Below, piece by piece: positions 43,199 to 53,861 of a stretch of 64,000 bases of DNA. The position numbers and the translations under genes are program-made. Below the pieces are notes generated by a model that saw only the letters and a program-made list of their open reading frames with translations, had not been told where the DNA came from and ran no database searches. This DNA comes from CAYUZU01 sp964448675 (lineage in GTDB: Bacteria > Planctomycetota > Phycisphaerae > UBA1845 > Fen-1342). Where the stretch lies: assembly GCA_964448675.1 (NCBI GenBank), contig CAYUZU010000013.1, forward strand, positions 56,985 to 120,984, in the 5' to 3' direction. Each line of letters starts with the position of its first letter. Within the stretch, counting starts at the first letter, position 1.

Positions 43199-46100
43199 AT
43201 GACCCGGACCCTCGCCGCCCACACCGCCCTGACCACGCTGCTGCTGTGCCTCGTTGCCGCCCCGACGGCCGTCGCCCAGGCCCCCGACCTGGACGTCATG
43301 TTCATCGAGCGCACCCCCAAGTACGACTACGACGATGTGCCGAACATGCCGCTGGTTGACGACGTCGTCACCTTCCACGGCCACGTGCGCTACTGGGGCA
43401 ACGCCACCTCGCCCGAGCTCCTGGACGTCCCCTACGCCTGGAAGATCGACGGCGAAATCGTCGCCACCGGGACCATCGGCACCGCCGCCCAGCCCTGGGA
43501 GCCGCTGCGGCCGCCGTTCGACTTTGATTACACGGGCTACCCCAACCCGAACAGTGACAGCGCGCTGCGCAATCCCGACAACTGGCCCAAGAATCCGTGG
43601 GCGTATGACGAGGACAACCCGCCGACCGGCTGGCGCCTGGTGCGCCTGACGTGGGTGTGGCAGCCGGGGCGGCACACGGTCGAGCTGGTGCTCGACCCGG
43701 ACAACACCATCCCGGAAGAAAGCGAGGTCAACAACAGCATTACGGACTACACCGATGCGCTGCTGGCATCGTTCTGGGTCGAGGAGCGCGCCTGGAAGTA
43801 CTTCCACCAGTACCAGCGCATGCTCGGCATCGGCTCCAACTCGTGGGAAAACTGGATCCAGCGCCAGATGGCCAAGCAGAACGAGCTGTACGAGACCGCC
43901 ATTTGGGAGAACAGTCCCAATGGCGTGCTCGACCGCGTTCGCATCGACCGCATTATCGTCGTGCCCGACGAGCAGCTCCCGGTCAACGGCGGCACGCCGA
44001 CCAACCGACCCGACAGCTCCGACAAGACCATCGATCTCCAGTGGGGCTTCCCCGGCAACCAGGTCGACGGCACCTTCTACAGCAACCACACCAGCACGGA
44101 CCTCAACAACCCGTTCTTTATCGAGAAGTCGCTCATCCACGAGCTCGGCCACGCCCGCTACCTCATCGACTGCTACGGCTTCGACGTGCACAACACCGCG
44201 CACAACGACGGCTACGATTCGGTGCAGATCATGGAGGGCGACGTCTACGTCGGCGGCAGCCACTACATGCCCTACATCGCCTTCGGCGAAGTCCTCTACT
44301 ACAACCAGAGCGGCGGCGTGATGACCGGCCCCTACGACTTCCAGTGGTCGCCGTATGAGGCCGGCGCGCTCAACCGCATCGCCGGCCAGCGGGCGGTCTG
44401 CGGCAACATGAACGCCCCCTGCAACATCGGCGAATACCTCCAGGACCTGCCGCAGAACAACCACATGCAGTTCGTCGACGAATACGGTTGGCCGCGGATC
44501 AATGCCGACGTGCGCATCTACAACGCCGAGAGCGGCCCCGGGTGGTACGGCAAGACCTTCGATGACATCCCCGACCAGTACTTCACCACCGACGCCGACG
44601 GTTACATCCAGATGCCGCGCAACCCGTTCAACCCGGGCGGCAACATCACGCACACGCACGGCCTGGCCAACAGCGTCCTCATCTTCCGCGTGGCCCAGGG
44701 CGACGACGTCTGGTACCGCTTCTTCGAGGCCAGCGAGCTCAACCTGGCTTACTGGGCCGGCTATACCCAGGACGCCTATTACACCATGGCCATCGAGGGG
44801 CCCAACGGCGACGGTGACGGCGACGGCCTGCCGGACACCTGGGAGCAGGCCTACTTCCAGACGCTCGCCCATGACGGCGCCACCGACAACGAGCCCGACG
44901 GCCTCACCAACCTCGAGGAGTATCACAACCGGGCCGACCCGACCGACGCCGACACCGACGACGACGGCATCGAGGACGGCACCGAGGTGCACACGTACGG
45001 TAGCGATCCGGCTGACGCCGACAGTGACGACGACGGGCTCGAGGACGGCGACGAAATCGACCTCGGCACCGATCCCACCGATCCCGACTCCGACGGCGAT
45101 GACGTCCTCGACGGCGAAGACAACTGCCCCGCCGTGCACAACCCGCTGCAGGAAGACGCCGACGGCGACGGCATCGGCGACGTGTGCGAGGTGCGGCCCA
45201 CGATCGAGGACGTCACCGTGCTCGACGCCACCGCCCTCGACGTGGTCTATTCCGAGCCGGTCGAGCCGGCTTCGGCCGAAACAGCCAGCAACTACGCGAT
45301 CGACGGCGGCGTCAGCGTGCTCGCAGCCGTGCTCAACGGCGACGGCGTGACCGTTACGCTCGCCACCTCACCGATGACGCTGCACACCACGTATGTGCTC
45401 ACCGTCAACGGCGTACGCGACATCGACATCAACCCCAACGAGATCCTGCCCGACACGCAGGTCGTCTTTCGCTATGGCGACTGGGTGCGCGTCAGCGACG
45501 GCCTGCTGGTGCTCTACCCCTTCGACGAGACCGACGGCACCACCGTCCACGACCTCTCCGGCGTGGGCACGCCCATGGACCTCACCCTGGAGGATCCGCA
45601 GAATGCCACCTGGACCGGCGGCGGCCTGCAGTTCACGACGCACAGCGACGGCACGCGGGCTGTTTCCGATGGCGCCGCGACCAAGATCATCGACGCCTGC
45701 ATGGCCACCAATGAGCTCACGATCGAGGCGTGGCTCATCCCCGCCTCGACGATCGACGGCGACTTCGGCCGCATCGTGACACTGTCCAACGGGACCTCGC
45801 AGCGCAATTTCACGCTGGGCCACGGCGACGAGTTCGGCGGTCCCGCCAGCCAGTACACCGTCCGCCTCCGCACGACGTTTACGTCCAGCAACGGGCTGCC
45901 GCCGGTGACCACGCCGGAAGACACCGTCACGCGGCACTTGACACACGTCGTGTTCACGCGCTCGGCCGACGGCGGGCGGCGGATCCACGTCGACGGCGAA
46001 GAGCTTACCAGCGATCCGCGCGGCGGTGACTTCTCCAACTGGGCCACGGGGCACGCGTTCGCGCTCGGCAACGAGGCGAACATCTACCCGGATCGGCCGT

Positions 46101-46423
46101 GGTTCGGCGAATTCCGCCTGGTCGCGGTGTATGACCGGGCGCTCGACCCGACCGAGATCATGGCGAACTTCATGACCGGGGCCGACCCGGGCTTTGGCCC
46201 GCCGGCATGCCCGGGCGACAGCAACTGCGACGGCACGATCAGTTGGCGCGACATCGACTTCTTCGTCGCGGCCCAGAACGACAACGAATCGGCCTGGGCG
46301 GCGCTGTTCGCACCCGCAACTCCGACGTGCCCGTTCGAGAACAACGACGCCAACGGCGACGGCGGCGTGAACTGGCGCGACATCGACCCGTTCGTGTCGC
46401 TGCAGAACACGACGTGTCCGTAG
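43199..46423 (+). CDS. Large secreted multidomain protein: HELGH zinc site, TSP3 repeats, LamG and dockerin-like end
   Basis: A 1074-residue protein with a signal peptide (APTAVAQ). Residues ~28-190 form a beta-rich CARDB-like domain (HTVELVLDPDNTIPEESEVNN). ~195-470 contain LIHELGHARYLID (HELGH at ~314), a zinc-metallopeptidase-like site with no further proof of activity. ~540-665 hold thrombospondin-3-type calcium repeats (TDADTDDDGIEDGTEV, DPDSDGDDVLDGEDNCP). ~665-760 look Ig/SbsA-like, ~770-985 LamG-like. ~1003-1072 form a dockerin-like pair (CPGDSNCDGTISWRDIDFFV, ANGDGGVNWRDIDPFV), the common ending in some planctomycete surface proteins. GGGAG lies eight bases before the ATG. Confidence 0.87.
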   Translation: MTRTLAAHTALTTLLLCLVAAPTAVAQAPDLDVMFIERTPKYDYDDVPNMPLVDDVVTFHGHVRYWGNATSPELLDVPYAWKIDGEIVATGTIGTAAQPWEPLRPPFDFDYTGYPNPNSDSALRNPDNWPKNPWAYDEDNPPTGWRLVRLTWVWQPGRHTVELVLDPDNTIPEESEVNNSITDYTDALLASFWVEERAWKYFHQYQRMLGIGSNSWENWIQRQMAKQNELYETAIWENSPNGVLDRVRIDRIIVVPDEQLPVNGGTPTNRPDSSDKTIDLQWGFPGNQVDGTFYSNHTSTDLNNPFFIEKSLIHELGHARYLIDCYGFDVHNTAHNDGYDSVQIMEGDVYVGGSHYMPYIAFGEVLYYNQSGGVMTGPYDFQWSPYEAGALNRIAGQRAVCGNMNAPCNIGEYLQDLPQNNHMQFVDEYGWPRINADVRIYNAESGPGWYGKTFDDIPDQYFTTDADGYIQMPRNPFNPGGNITHTHGLANSVLIFRVAQGDDVWYRFFEASELNLAYWAGYTQDAYYTMAIEGPNGDGDGDGLPDTWEQAYFQTLAHDGATDNEPDGLTNLEEYHNRADPTDADTDDDGIEDGTEVHTYGSDPADADSDDDGLEDGDEIDLGTDPTDPDSDGDDVLDGEDNCPAVHNPLQEDADGDGIGDVCEVRPTIEDVTVLDATALDVVYSEPVEPASAETASNYAIDGGVSVLAAVLNGDGVTVTLATSPMTLHTTYVLTVNGVRDIDINPNEILPDTQVVFRYGDWVRVSDGLLVLYPFDETDGTTVHDLSGVGTPMDLTLEDPQNATWTGGGLQFTTHSDGTRAVSDGAATKIIDACMATNELTIEAWLIPASTIDGDFGRIVTLSNGTSQRNFTLGHGDEFGGPASQYTVRLRTTFTSSNGLPPVTTPEDTVTRHLTHVVFTRSADGGRRIHVDGEELTSDPRGGDFSNWATGHAFALGNEANIYPDRPWFGEFRLVAVYDRALDPTEIMANFMTGADPGFGPPACPGDSNCDGTISWRDIDFFVAAQNDNESAWAALFAPATPTCPFENNDANGDGGVNWRDIDPFVSLQNTTCP

Positions 46424-46427
46424 GAGA

Positions 46428-46453
46428 AGCGACGCAGCGACATAGTGACGGAG
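46428..46453 (+). repeat. Dispersed GCGACGCAGCGAC-type repeat, intergenic copy
   Basis: AGCGACGCAGCGAC (46428-46441), directly after the stop of the large secreted-protein gene, matches 14 of 14 bases with 63788-63801 inside actB. The next 12 bases still match in about half of positions, including CGGAG at the end. Confidence 0.45.
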
Positions 46454-46539
46454 GGCGGCGCATCGCTCTGCCTTGCCCCGTAGCGGCGGGCGGGACGCCG
46501 ACCCTACGTTCGTGTGGCTTCCGTGGTCACGTTCCCACG

Positions 46540-46569
46540 TTCCCTCGCAGCCTCCCCGGCGTATACAAT
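46540..46569 (+). promoter_or_regulatory. Promoter candidate for trpB
   Basis: TTCCCT (46540-46545), an 18-bp spacer, then TACAAT (46564-46569), 27 bp before the ATG at 46597. Confidence 0.5.
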
Positions 46570-46596
46570 CCCTCGTCACGAACGAAAGGATGACGT

Positions 46597-47802
<1,206 letters not shown>

Positions 47803-47948
47803 GCAGGGCCCGCTTCAAACTGCGGCGAGCTGCGTTATTATCGGAGCGAAACCGGTGCGGCTGGTTTCGCGACCGCTCCCGATTGCATCCACCGACGACG
47901 TTTTGAACACTGGTATTGCAGTGTCGATTCGTCGCGGAGGTTCGCGCC

Positions 47949-48356
47949 GTGTTGCGGACAACAACAACAGCCTGGTTCCTGGGGGGGCTGCTTCTACTCA
48001 GTGGCACGACCAGCCTGGCGGGGGCGCCGAGCCAACACCGCGATGTCGACGCCGTCACCGGGTCCAGCCCGGTGGCCGCACCTGCTGCGCTGACGAACAT
48101 GGACGCGTCGGGACACCTGCATGGCGAATGCCACGTCCCGGCGCAGGGCTGCGATGGTGCGAGCGAACGGGCGCGCACCGGCGAGCCGGGCAGCGCGGGC
48201 GGCGCTGCGCCGGCCGCGGCGGCGGAGGGCGACGCCGTGGACGATGATGACTGTCGCAACACGGCACGGCGGGCGGTCGTGCCCGAGCCGGCCAGCGCGC
48301 TGATGCTGCTGGTTGGCGTAAGCGTCTTCGCGCGCCGGCGGCGGCGACCGGTCTGA
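47949..48356 (+). CDS. Small PEP-CTERM protein
   Basis: A 135-residue secreted protein with a signal peptide (TAWFLGGLLLLSGTTSLAG) and a low-complexity Ala/Gly/Asp/Glu-rich body. The tail VPEPASALMLLVGVSVFARRRRRPV is a textbook PEP motif, hydrophobic helix and Arg cluster. The GTG at 47949 has GGAGG eight bases before it. An in-frame TTG 33 bp upstream is weaker. The body has no recognisable domain. It may be a small surface or biofilm protein. A possible promoter pair TTCAAA (47814) and TATTAT (47836) lies upstream. Confidence 0.8.
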   Translation: MLRTTTTAWFLGGLLLLSGTTSLAGAPSQHRDVDAVTGSSPVAAPAALTNMDASGHLHGECHVPAQGCDGASERARTGEPGSAGGAAPAAAAEGDAVDDDDCRNTARRAVVPEPASALMLLVGVSVFARRRRRPV

Positions 48357-48509
48357 CGCGCAGCGCGACGAGCATGGACGGCAGGAGGAGTGGGGGGCGT
48401 GGCGGGTGCCGGCGTGCGCCCGCCGCGGCCATTCGGCGGTGGGGTCCCCGGCGAACAAACGAACGGCGCGGAACGAGGTCCACGCGCGGCCGGACAATGG
48501 CCGTGGCGG

Positions 48510-51500
48510 TTACGCTTCGGGCTTGGATTCGTCGTCCTGGCTCTTCTTCATGTCGTCGCGGGCGCGGCGCTTCGCCTTGAGCAGGCGGCTGGTGTAATCC
48601 GCCTCGGACTGCTGCGGCTTCTTGCCGGTAGGCTTGGCCACGACGGGCTTCTCCTGCTCGGACGCCCCGCCCAGCGCCTTGCTGAGGTCCTCGCTCGCCT
48701 TGCTGTCGGGCGTCTGGCGCTCGAAGCGAGCCGTGGCAGCCGGCGCTGCCTCCTCGGTCTCCCGGCTCTTGCGCTGCTCGTCGCGCACGCGGTCGCGCGT
48801 GCCCTTGAGGGTGGACAAGGTCGCCTCGGCGGTGGCTGCCGGCCGGCGACCGGCGATCTCAGCGAGGAAGCGGCGGAACCTGGCGTACATCTCCCGCGGG
48901 CGGACGGCAATGCGGCGCACCGCGACATCGAGCAGGAACGCCAGCAGCATCCACCGCAGCAGCGATTCCCAGATGACGCGACGCTTCTCGGCCTGCCGCA
49001 TGCCGGCCCGCGCAAACACGTCGCCGGGGGCGAGGTTCCTGAGCAGCCGGCCGTCGGTCTGGGTGCGCAATTCTTCGAGCAGCGGCATGTTGGCCTGCAT
49101 CTGGGCGTATTCGGGGGAGTACGCAATCGACAGACCCGTCTGGAGGATACCGCGGTGCTCCTCGCCATCCTGCATGCTGGTATAGCGCAGGTCGAGGATA
49201 TAGTTGCCGCGCTGCCGCGCGTCGAATTCCGCCTCGTAGCGGCCCGGCCCCGTCTGTGTCAGGCGCAGCGGCATGGCCTCGTTGTCCGGCGTGACGACCT
49301 TGCCGGCGACGTTCATGAAGTTGAGCGCGTCGGCGTTCTTGTCGTAGGCGTCGAGGCGGATCCTGGCCTTGCCGCCCTGCACCGACGTGGCGATGTCAAA
49401 TGCGGCCGCCTCGGACTGACGCGACGCCCAGCGCACCGCCTGCGACCAGAACTTCGAAAAGCCCGGCCACGCCGCCCATGCCGGCCCCCACTTCGACCAC
49501 ATGCCACTGGTGAACGCGATCGTCTTGCCCAAGCCGGCCTGCCAGTGCGCGAGAACCGGGTCGTCCCCCTCCTCCGCCGGCCGCACGATCGGCACCATGG
49601 CCGCGTCCTTGCCGGTGGTGAGCACGAAGCCGCGCAGCGGCGGCAGCCCCTCGCCGGCAAGCCCCGGCACGATCGGCGAGAGCGGGTTGACCAGGGCCGG
49701 GTTGAACTCCCCCTCCTGGATCAGCGAGCGGCGCACCTCGCGCGATTCCTTCACGAAGATCCGCGGCAGCTGGCTGTGATCGCGTGTGCGATAGAACCGG
49801 CCACCGGTCTTGGTCGCGATTTCCGTCGCCATGCCTTCATCGATCCAGTGGCCGCCGTACCCGATGGCGATCGTGGTGCAGGTGATGCCGTGCTGCTTCA
49901 TCTTGGCGATGAGGTCGCCGCGTGGCGGGCTGGGGTCGAAGTCGGAGATGACGATCATGTGCTTGGGCCCGGCGTCGCGCCGTTCGATGAGTGCCTCGAC
50001 GCCCGGGCGCATGACCTCGTCGAGGTCGGGCAGGTCGCCCATGCTCATGGTCTTGATGGCGTTGATGATGCGGGTGCGATTCCCGACGGTCTGGAGCGGA
50101 ACCGCCCAGTTCTTGTCGTCGCCGCCGTGCCATTTCCATGCGAGCACACCGACCAGGTCGCGGCTGCTGAGCGACTTGACGGCTTCGATCGCGCAACGCT
50201 CGCCGAGGAAGTTGCCGTCGGGAATCTCGCAGGCGTGCATGACAAGGGCGAGCGCGCCCTTGAGAAACTCCTTCTTGTGCTTGATGTCGAAGCTGACCGG
50301 CATGACGTCCTCGACCGGGCTGCTGAGCCAGCCGCCGGCGCCAAACGAATTCTCGCCGCCCACCATGATCAGCCCGCCGCCCAACTCGCGCACATAGACC
50401 GCCAGCGATTCCTTGTCGAGCTGGCTGAACGAGCCGGCTGGCACATCGGACAGGACCACCAGCGAGTAGTCGATCAGATGCTCCTGGTCGAGGGGGATCT
50501 CGCCGGGCCGCGCGACGTCGCAGACGATCTTGTCGCGCTCCAGCGCATTGGTCAGGATCAGGGCCGAGGGCTGCGCGCCGGCCAGGTCGTCCTCCTCGGC
50601 GAGGATCAGGATCTTGCCCTGGCCCGAGACCATGGTGAACGCCTGCCCGAGGTTGTTGTCGGCCAGGGTGTCGGCATCGGGATCATCCGGGATGAACTCC
50701 GCCTCGAAGCGGTGCGCGCCGGCGGCGTAGAGCGGCCGCTGAAACTGGAAGCGATTCGGGCCGGGCTCGAGCTCGACGCGATAGCCGCTGCCGGGGGTGT
50801 CGGGCGACAGGTCCACCGGCACGCCACCATGCTTGAGCAGAATCTCGCCCGTGCAGCGCTGCTGCGCGCGGAGGACCATCTGCAGGTTGACCGTCTCGTC
50901 GGTCGTCGCGGTCGGCGGCGCCTTGAGCTGCTCGAAGACGACCTCCCGGTCGTGCTGGTACTCGATGGGGAAGACGTCGACCGGGATGCGCGCGGCGCGG
51001 AGCTGCTCGGCTTCTTCCAGCACGTTGCCGACGTTCTCGTTGCCGTCGCTGAGCAGCACCAGCCGCCCTGCCGCGTCACTCGGCAACAACGCCAGAGCCA
51101 GCCGCACCGCCGCCGCCAGGCTGGTCTGGTGCGGCTCGCCGGGCGGCGTGAGGCCGCGGATGTCGAGCACCTTCATGGGGAGCTGCTCGACGTCGGCCAC
51201 ACCGTCGAACCCGACCACGCCGATGAGATCGTTGTTGCCCGCGTCAGCGGCGGCGCGCTGCACGTAGTCGAACGCCGCGCGCTGCAGGCGCTGCGGCACG
51301 CTCTTGGAACGGTCCATCAGGAAGATGACCGCCAGGTCGTCCACGGTCTCGGTCCGCTGTGCGCCCGCCAGCGCCAGCACGATCAGCAGCACGACGAGAC
51401 AGCGCACCGTGATCGCCACCACGCGCCGTCCCGGCCCCAACCCCGCCAGCGACCGGAACGACAGTGCGATCAGCAGGGGAACAAGCGCGAGCAGCACCAG

Positions 51501-51542
51501 GTAGCCGGGCGTCTCGAACCGCATGAATGCCAGCGCGTACAT
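48510..51542 (-). CDS. Membrane protein with two VWA-like domains and a GATase1-like domain
   Basis: A 1010-residue BatA-like protein. Two membrane helices (~12-32, 43-60) come first. VWA domain 1 follows with the MIDAS pattern IFLMDRSKSVP (D-x-S-x-S at ~77). Next is a beta-sandwich, a GATase1-like segment (LVVLSDVPAGSFS, GGGLIMVGGENSFGAGGWLSS, ~365-410), and a second VWA-like fold (~425-570). There the MIDAS is degenerate: LVMHACEIPDG instead of DxSxS. A helix (~875-890) and an acidic/basic coiled tail follow. Similar proteins in aerotolerance or moxR-type operons are thought to bind envelope partners. It is last in a four-gene operon. Confidence 0.82.
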   Translation of the reverse strand: MYALAFMRFETPGYLVLLALVPLLIALSFRSLAGLGPGRRVVAITVRCLVVLLIVLALAGAQRTETVDDLAVIFLMDRSKSVPQRLQRAAFDYVQRAAADAGNNDLIGVVGFDGVADVEQLPMKVLDIRGLTPPGEPHQTSLAAAVRLALALLPSDAAGRLVLLSDGNENVGNVLEEAEQLRAARIPVDVFPIEYQHDREVVFEQLKAPPTATTDETVNLQMVLRAQQRCTGEILLKHGGVPVDLSPDTPGSGYRVELEPGPNRFQFQRPLYAAGAHRFEAEFIPDDPDADTLADNNLGQAFTMVSGQGKILILAEEDDLAGAQPSALILTNALERDKIVCDVARPGEIPLDQEHLIDYSLVVLSDVPAGSFSQLDKESLAVYVRELGGGLIMVGGENSFGAGGWLSSPVEDVMPVSFDIKHKKEFLKGALALVMHACEIPDGNFLGERCAIEAVKSLSSRDLVGVLAWKWHGGDDKNWAVPLQTVGNRTRIINAIKTMSMGDLPDLDEVMRPGVEALIERRDAGPKHMIVISDFDPSPPRGDLIAKMKQHGITCTTIAIGYGGHWIDEGMATEIATKTGGRFYRTRDHSQLPRIFVKESREVRRSLIQEGEFNPALVNPLSPIVPGLAGEGLPPLRGFVLTTGKDAAMVPIVRPAEEGDDPVLAHWQAGLGKTIAFTSGMWSKWGPAWAAWPGFSKFWSQAVRWASRQSEAAAFDIATSVQGGKARIRLDAYDKNADALNFMNVAGKVVTPDNEAMPLRLTQTGPGRYEAEFDARQRGNYILDLRYTSMQDGEEHRGILQTGLSIAYSPEYAQMQANMPLLEELRTQTDGRLLRNLAPGDVFARAGMRQAEKRRVIWESLLRWMLLAFLLDVAVRRIAVRPREMYARFRRFLAEIAGRRPAATAEATLSTLKGTRDRVRDEQRKSRETEEAAPAATARFERQTPDSKASEDLSKALGGASEQEKPVVAKPTGKKPQQSEADYTSRLLKAKRRARDDMKKSQDDESKPEA

Positions 51543-51574
51543 AGAAAACCCTCAGGCGGCATTCTACCCGCGCC

Positions 51575-52537
51575 TCAGGGCCGCTGCCATGTCTCTGCTG
51601 CACCGCCCGCAATCACCTGCACCCGGTTGTTGCCCGAATCGAGAACGTAGATCCGATCGTCCGGCCCGACGGCGACCGCCCACGGATACGCCAGCTCCCC
51701 TGGCTCGCGCCCGGCCCGGCCCCAGGTGCCGCGCGAGGTGCCGTCGCGGTCGAAGCGTTGCACGCGGTTGTTGCCGTACTCGCACACGACCAGCGTGCCG
51801 TCGGAAAGCATGTCGATGCCGTAAGGGAAGCGCAGCTCCCCCGGCGCGCTGCCGCTCTGGCCGAACGCATCCAGCAACTCGCCCGCCGCGCTGAAATGGC
51901 ACACGCGGTGGTTGCAGGCGTCGGTCACCCACAGCGTGCCGTCGGCGTCCAGCAGCAGGGACTGCGGTCGCGCCAGCGTCGCCGGCCCACCGTTCGGACC
52001 GCCGAAGCTGCGCACGTACGTCCGCTCGGCGGTGAAGAAACTGATGCGGTCGTTGTCGCCGTACTCGGACACATAGAGCGTCCCCCCGGGGGTAACGGCC
52101 ACGTCGGTGGGCAGAACGAACTCGCCGGCGTCGTGGCCATAGGCGCCGAATGCGCCGACGTGAGCACCATTGGGGTCAAAGATCATCACGCGGGCGTAGT
52201 GGGTATCGGCGACGTAGAGCAATCCGTCCGGCCCCACGCCCAGGCCCGTCGGCTTGCCGGCCGACCATTCCGGCATGCGCCAATCACACACGAACACCCC
52301 GTCGGGCTTGAAGCGCTGAATCCGGGCGGCCTTGTCGACGATGAACAGGTCGCCGCCGGTATGACGCACGATGCCGCGCGGATAGCTGAACTCGCCCGGG
52401 CCCATGCCGGTCGAGCCCCAGACCTGCAACAGCCCAGGCGCATCGTACGGGCGCTCCCGGCACCCCCCGGACAGCAGGGCCAGCGACAGCAACGCCGCCG
52501 GCCATACGAAAGACGGCGTGGGTTTTCTCACGGTCAC
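51575..52537 (-). CDS. NHL-repeat lipoprotein
   Basis: A 320-residue lipoprotein with lipobox LLSGGC and about six NHL repeats. Typical blades are GEFSYPRGIVRHTGGDLFIVD, KPTGLGVGPDGLLYVADTHYARVMIFD and YPWAVAVGPDDRIYVLDSGNNRVQV. These form a six-bladed propeller. The protein should sit in the periplasm. It follows the thioredoxin-like gene by 11 bp. Trx and NHL domains occur fused in NHLRC2-type proteins, so their adjacency here may be a split version of the same module. Confidence 0.88.
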   Translation of the reverse strand: MTVRKPTPSFVWPAALLSLALLSGGCRERPYDAPGLLQVWGSTGMGPGEFSYPRGIVRHTGGDLFIVDKAARIQRFKPDGVFVCDWRMPEWSAGKPTGLGVGPDGLLYVADTHYARVMIFDPNGAHVGAFGAYGHDAGEFVLPTDVAVTPGGTLYVSEYGDNDRISFFTAERTYVRSFGGPNGGPATLARPQSLLLDADGTLWVTDACNHRVCHFSAAGELLDAFGQSGSAPGELRFPYGIDMLSDGTLVVCEYGNNRVQRFDRDGTSRGTWGRAGREPGELAYPWAVAVGPDDRIYVLDSGNNRVQVIAGGAAETWQRP

Positions 52538-52548
52538 ATCCCGGACCG

Positions 52549-53091
52549 TCAGGACCCGGCTTCGGTCCCGCTGTGTATCTGCCGGGCCTTGCGAATGCCC
52601 TTGAGCAACGCGTCACGGGTAATGGGTGCCTGATCGCGCACGAGCACATCGCCCTCCGGCGAGATGATCGCATAGCTCGGCACCTTGGTCAGGCCCCAGC
52701 GCTGGGCGAGTTCCTGGTCGTAATCGCGATCGAGCATGACGCGAGCCATGCCGTCGAGCGCGTCGCGCACGGCCGGGTCTTCGAGCACGTCCTCTTCGAA
52801 ACGCGTGCTCTCGATGCGGTACCAGCTCTTGAAGTACACCAGCGTGAGCTTGCCCTCGGCAGCCGCCCGGCGCTGCACCTCCGGGTAGTTGGCGTATTCC
52901 CAGCGCTGCTGGCCGTGACACCCGGTCAGGACGACGGCCGTGCCAAGCAGCACCAGGGCCGCGATGCCACCCCGGCCCGTCGCGCCGTGTCTCGGCCGGG
53001 TGCGCACGCAGCCCCCGTCCGCGCGACCGTTACAAGAGTTCAATCCGCCGTCGCCTTCCCGCTTGCTGCCGGTCTCTTTCACGTAGTCCAC
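52549..53091 (-). CDS. Thioredoxin-fold lipoprotein without the CxxC motif
   Basis: A lipoprotein (VLTGC) with a thioredoxin-like fold: GKLTLVYFKSWYRIESTRFEEDVL, LDRDYDQELAQRWGLTKVPSYAII (with the cis-Pro KVPSY) and a final helix. The active-site CxxC is replaced by WYRIES, so it is not a redox enzyme in the usual sense. It may be a binding or chaperone relative (compare DUF255/thioredoxin_7 families). The GTG at 53091 gives 180 residues with a Cys-containing leader. A GTG at 53007 closer to the lipoprotein signal is also possible. It lies 9 bp after the redoxin gene. Confidence 0.75.
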   Translation of the reverse strand: MDYVKETGSKREGDGGLNSCNGRADGGCVRTRPRHGATGRGGIAALVLLGTAVVLTGCHGQQRWEYANYPEVQRRAAAEGKLTLVYFKSWYRIESTRFEEDVLEDPAVRDALDGMARVMLDRDYDQELAQRWGLTKVPSYAIISPEGDVLVRDQAPITRDALLKGIRKARQIHSGTEAGS

Positions 53092-53100
53092 CCGATGCTG

Positions 53101-53778
53101 CTAGCCTTTCTTCTCGTACTTCACCGAACACCCCCACGGCGTTGTCTGCGCCAGGGGTACTTTCTTGTCCGCCAGCACCGCCGTCAAGGCCTCGTCCACG
53201 TAATTACGAACCTCGCCCTCGTCCTTCTTGCCGTACTGGTCGTTGTGCAGCGCGCCGGCGTAGACGAGCGTACCCTCGTCGATGACGTATATGTGTGGCG
53301 TGGTCTTGGCCCCGTACATCTTGCCGACCTTGCCGTCGTTGTCCATCAGGATCGGATACGGCAGCTCCTTGTCCTTGATGTACGAGGCGTTCTCTTCGGC
53401 CTTGCGCCAGTTGGTGCTCTCGACACCCAGCCACACGACATCCTTGCCGGCGTACTTCTCCGCCAGTTCCTTGCACACCGGAACCGCCTTGACGCTCCAC
53501 GGGCACTCCTGGTTCACCCACTCCAGCACGACCACCTTGTCATCGTAATCGGACAGCTTGTGCTTCTTGCCGGTCTGGTCCAGCAGGGTGAAGTCGGGCG
53601 CGGTGGCGCCGACCTCGGCCTCGTCGCCGGCGGAAGCGGCGGGCGACGCCGTCTCCGACTTGGCGGCCTGGTCACCGGTGTCGGTGTCCTGCGACTGGGA
53701 CTGGGACTGCTGCCCACAGCCAATCAGGGAAAACGTGACGAGGGCTGCTGCGATGGTGCTGATGCGGAGCAATTGCAT
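53101..53778 (-). CDS. Redoxin-family lipoprotein (TlpA/AhpC-like)
   Basis: A 225-residue lipoprotein (lipobox LIGC) with a Ser/Gln/Ala linker and a redoxin domain: GATAPDFTLLDQTGKKHKLSDY, VVLEWVNQECPWSV and AKTTPHIYVIDEGTLVYAGALHND. The active-site stretch is ECPWS, a single Cys where CxxC is usual, as in the planctomycete and myxobacterial NPDCPF-type proteins. It probably reduces or protects envelope thiols, by inference. It heads a leftward operon. GGGAGG lies about eight bases before the ATG. Confidence 0.85.
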   Translation of the reverse strand: MQLLRISTIAAALVTFSLIGCGQQSQSQSQDTDTGDQAAKSETASPAASAGDEAEVGATAPDFTLLDQTGKKHKLSDYDDKVVVLEWVNQECPWSVKAVPVCKELAEKYAGKDVVWLGVESTNWRKAEENASYIKDKELPYPILMDNDGKVGKMYGAKTTPHIYVIDEGTLVYAGALHNDQYGKKDEGEVRNYVDEALTAVLADKKVPLAQTTPWGCSVKYEKKG

Positions 53779-53829
53779 GAAACTGACCTCCCAAGGACAA
53801 TAGGCTCGCGTCCGAACAGGTAATAGCGG

Positions 53830-53835
53830 ATTATA
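53830..53835 (-). promoter_or_regulatory. TATAAT -10 element of the redoxin-VWA operon
   Basis: Perfect TATAAT read leftward, 51 bp from the ATG at 53778. CTGGCC with a 17-bp spacer is a weak -35 candidate and overlaps the start region of the divergent GNAT gene. Confidence 0.5.
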
Positions 53836-53861
53836 TTCCTCCTAATCCAAGCGGCCAGCCA

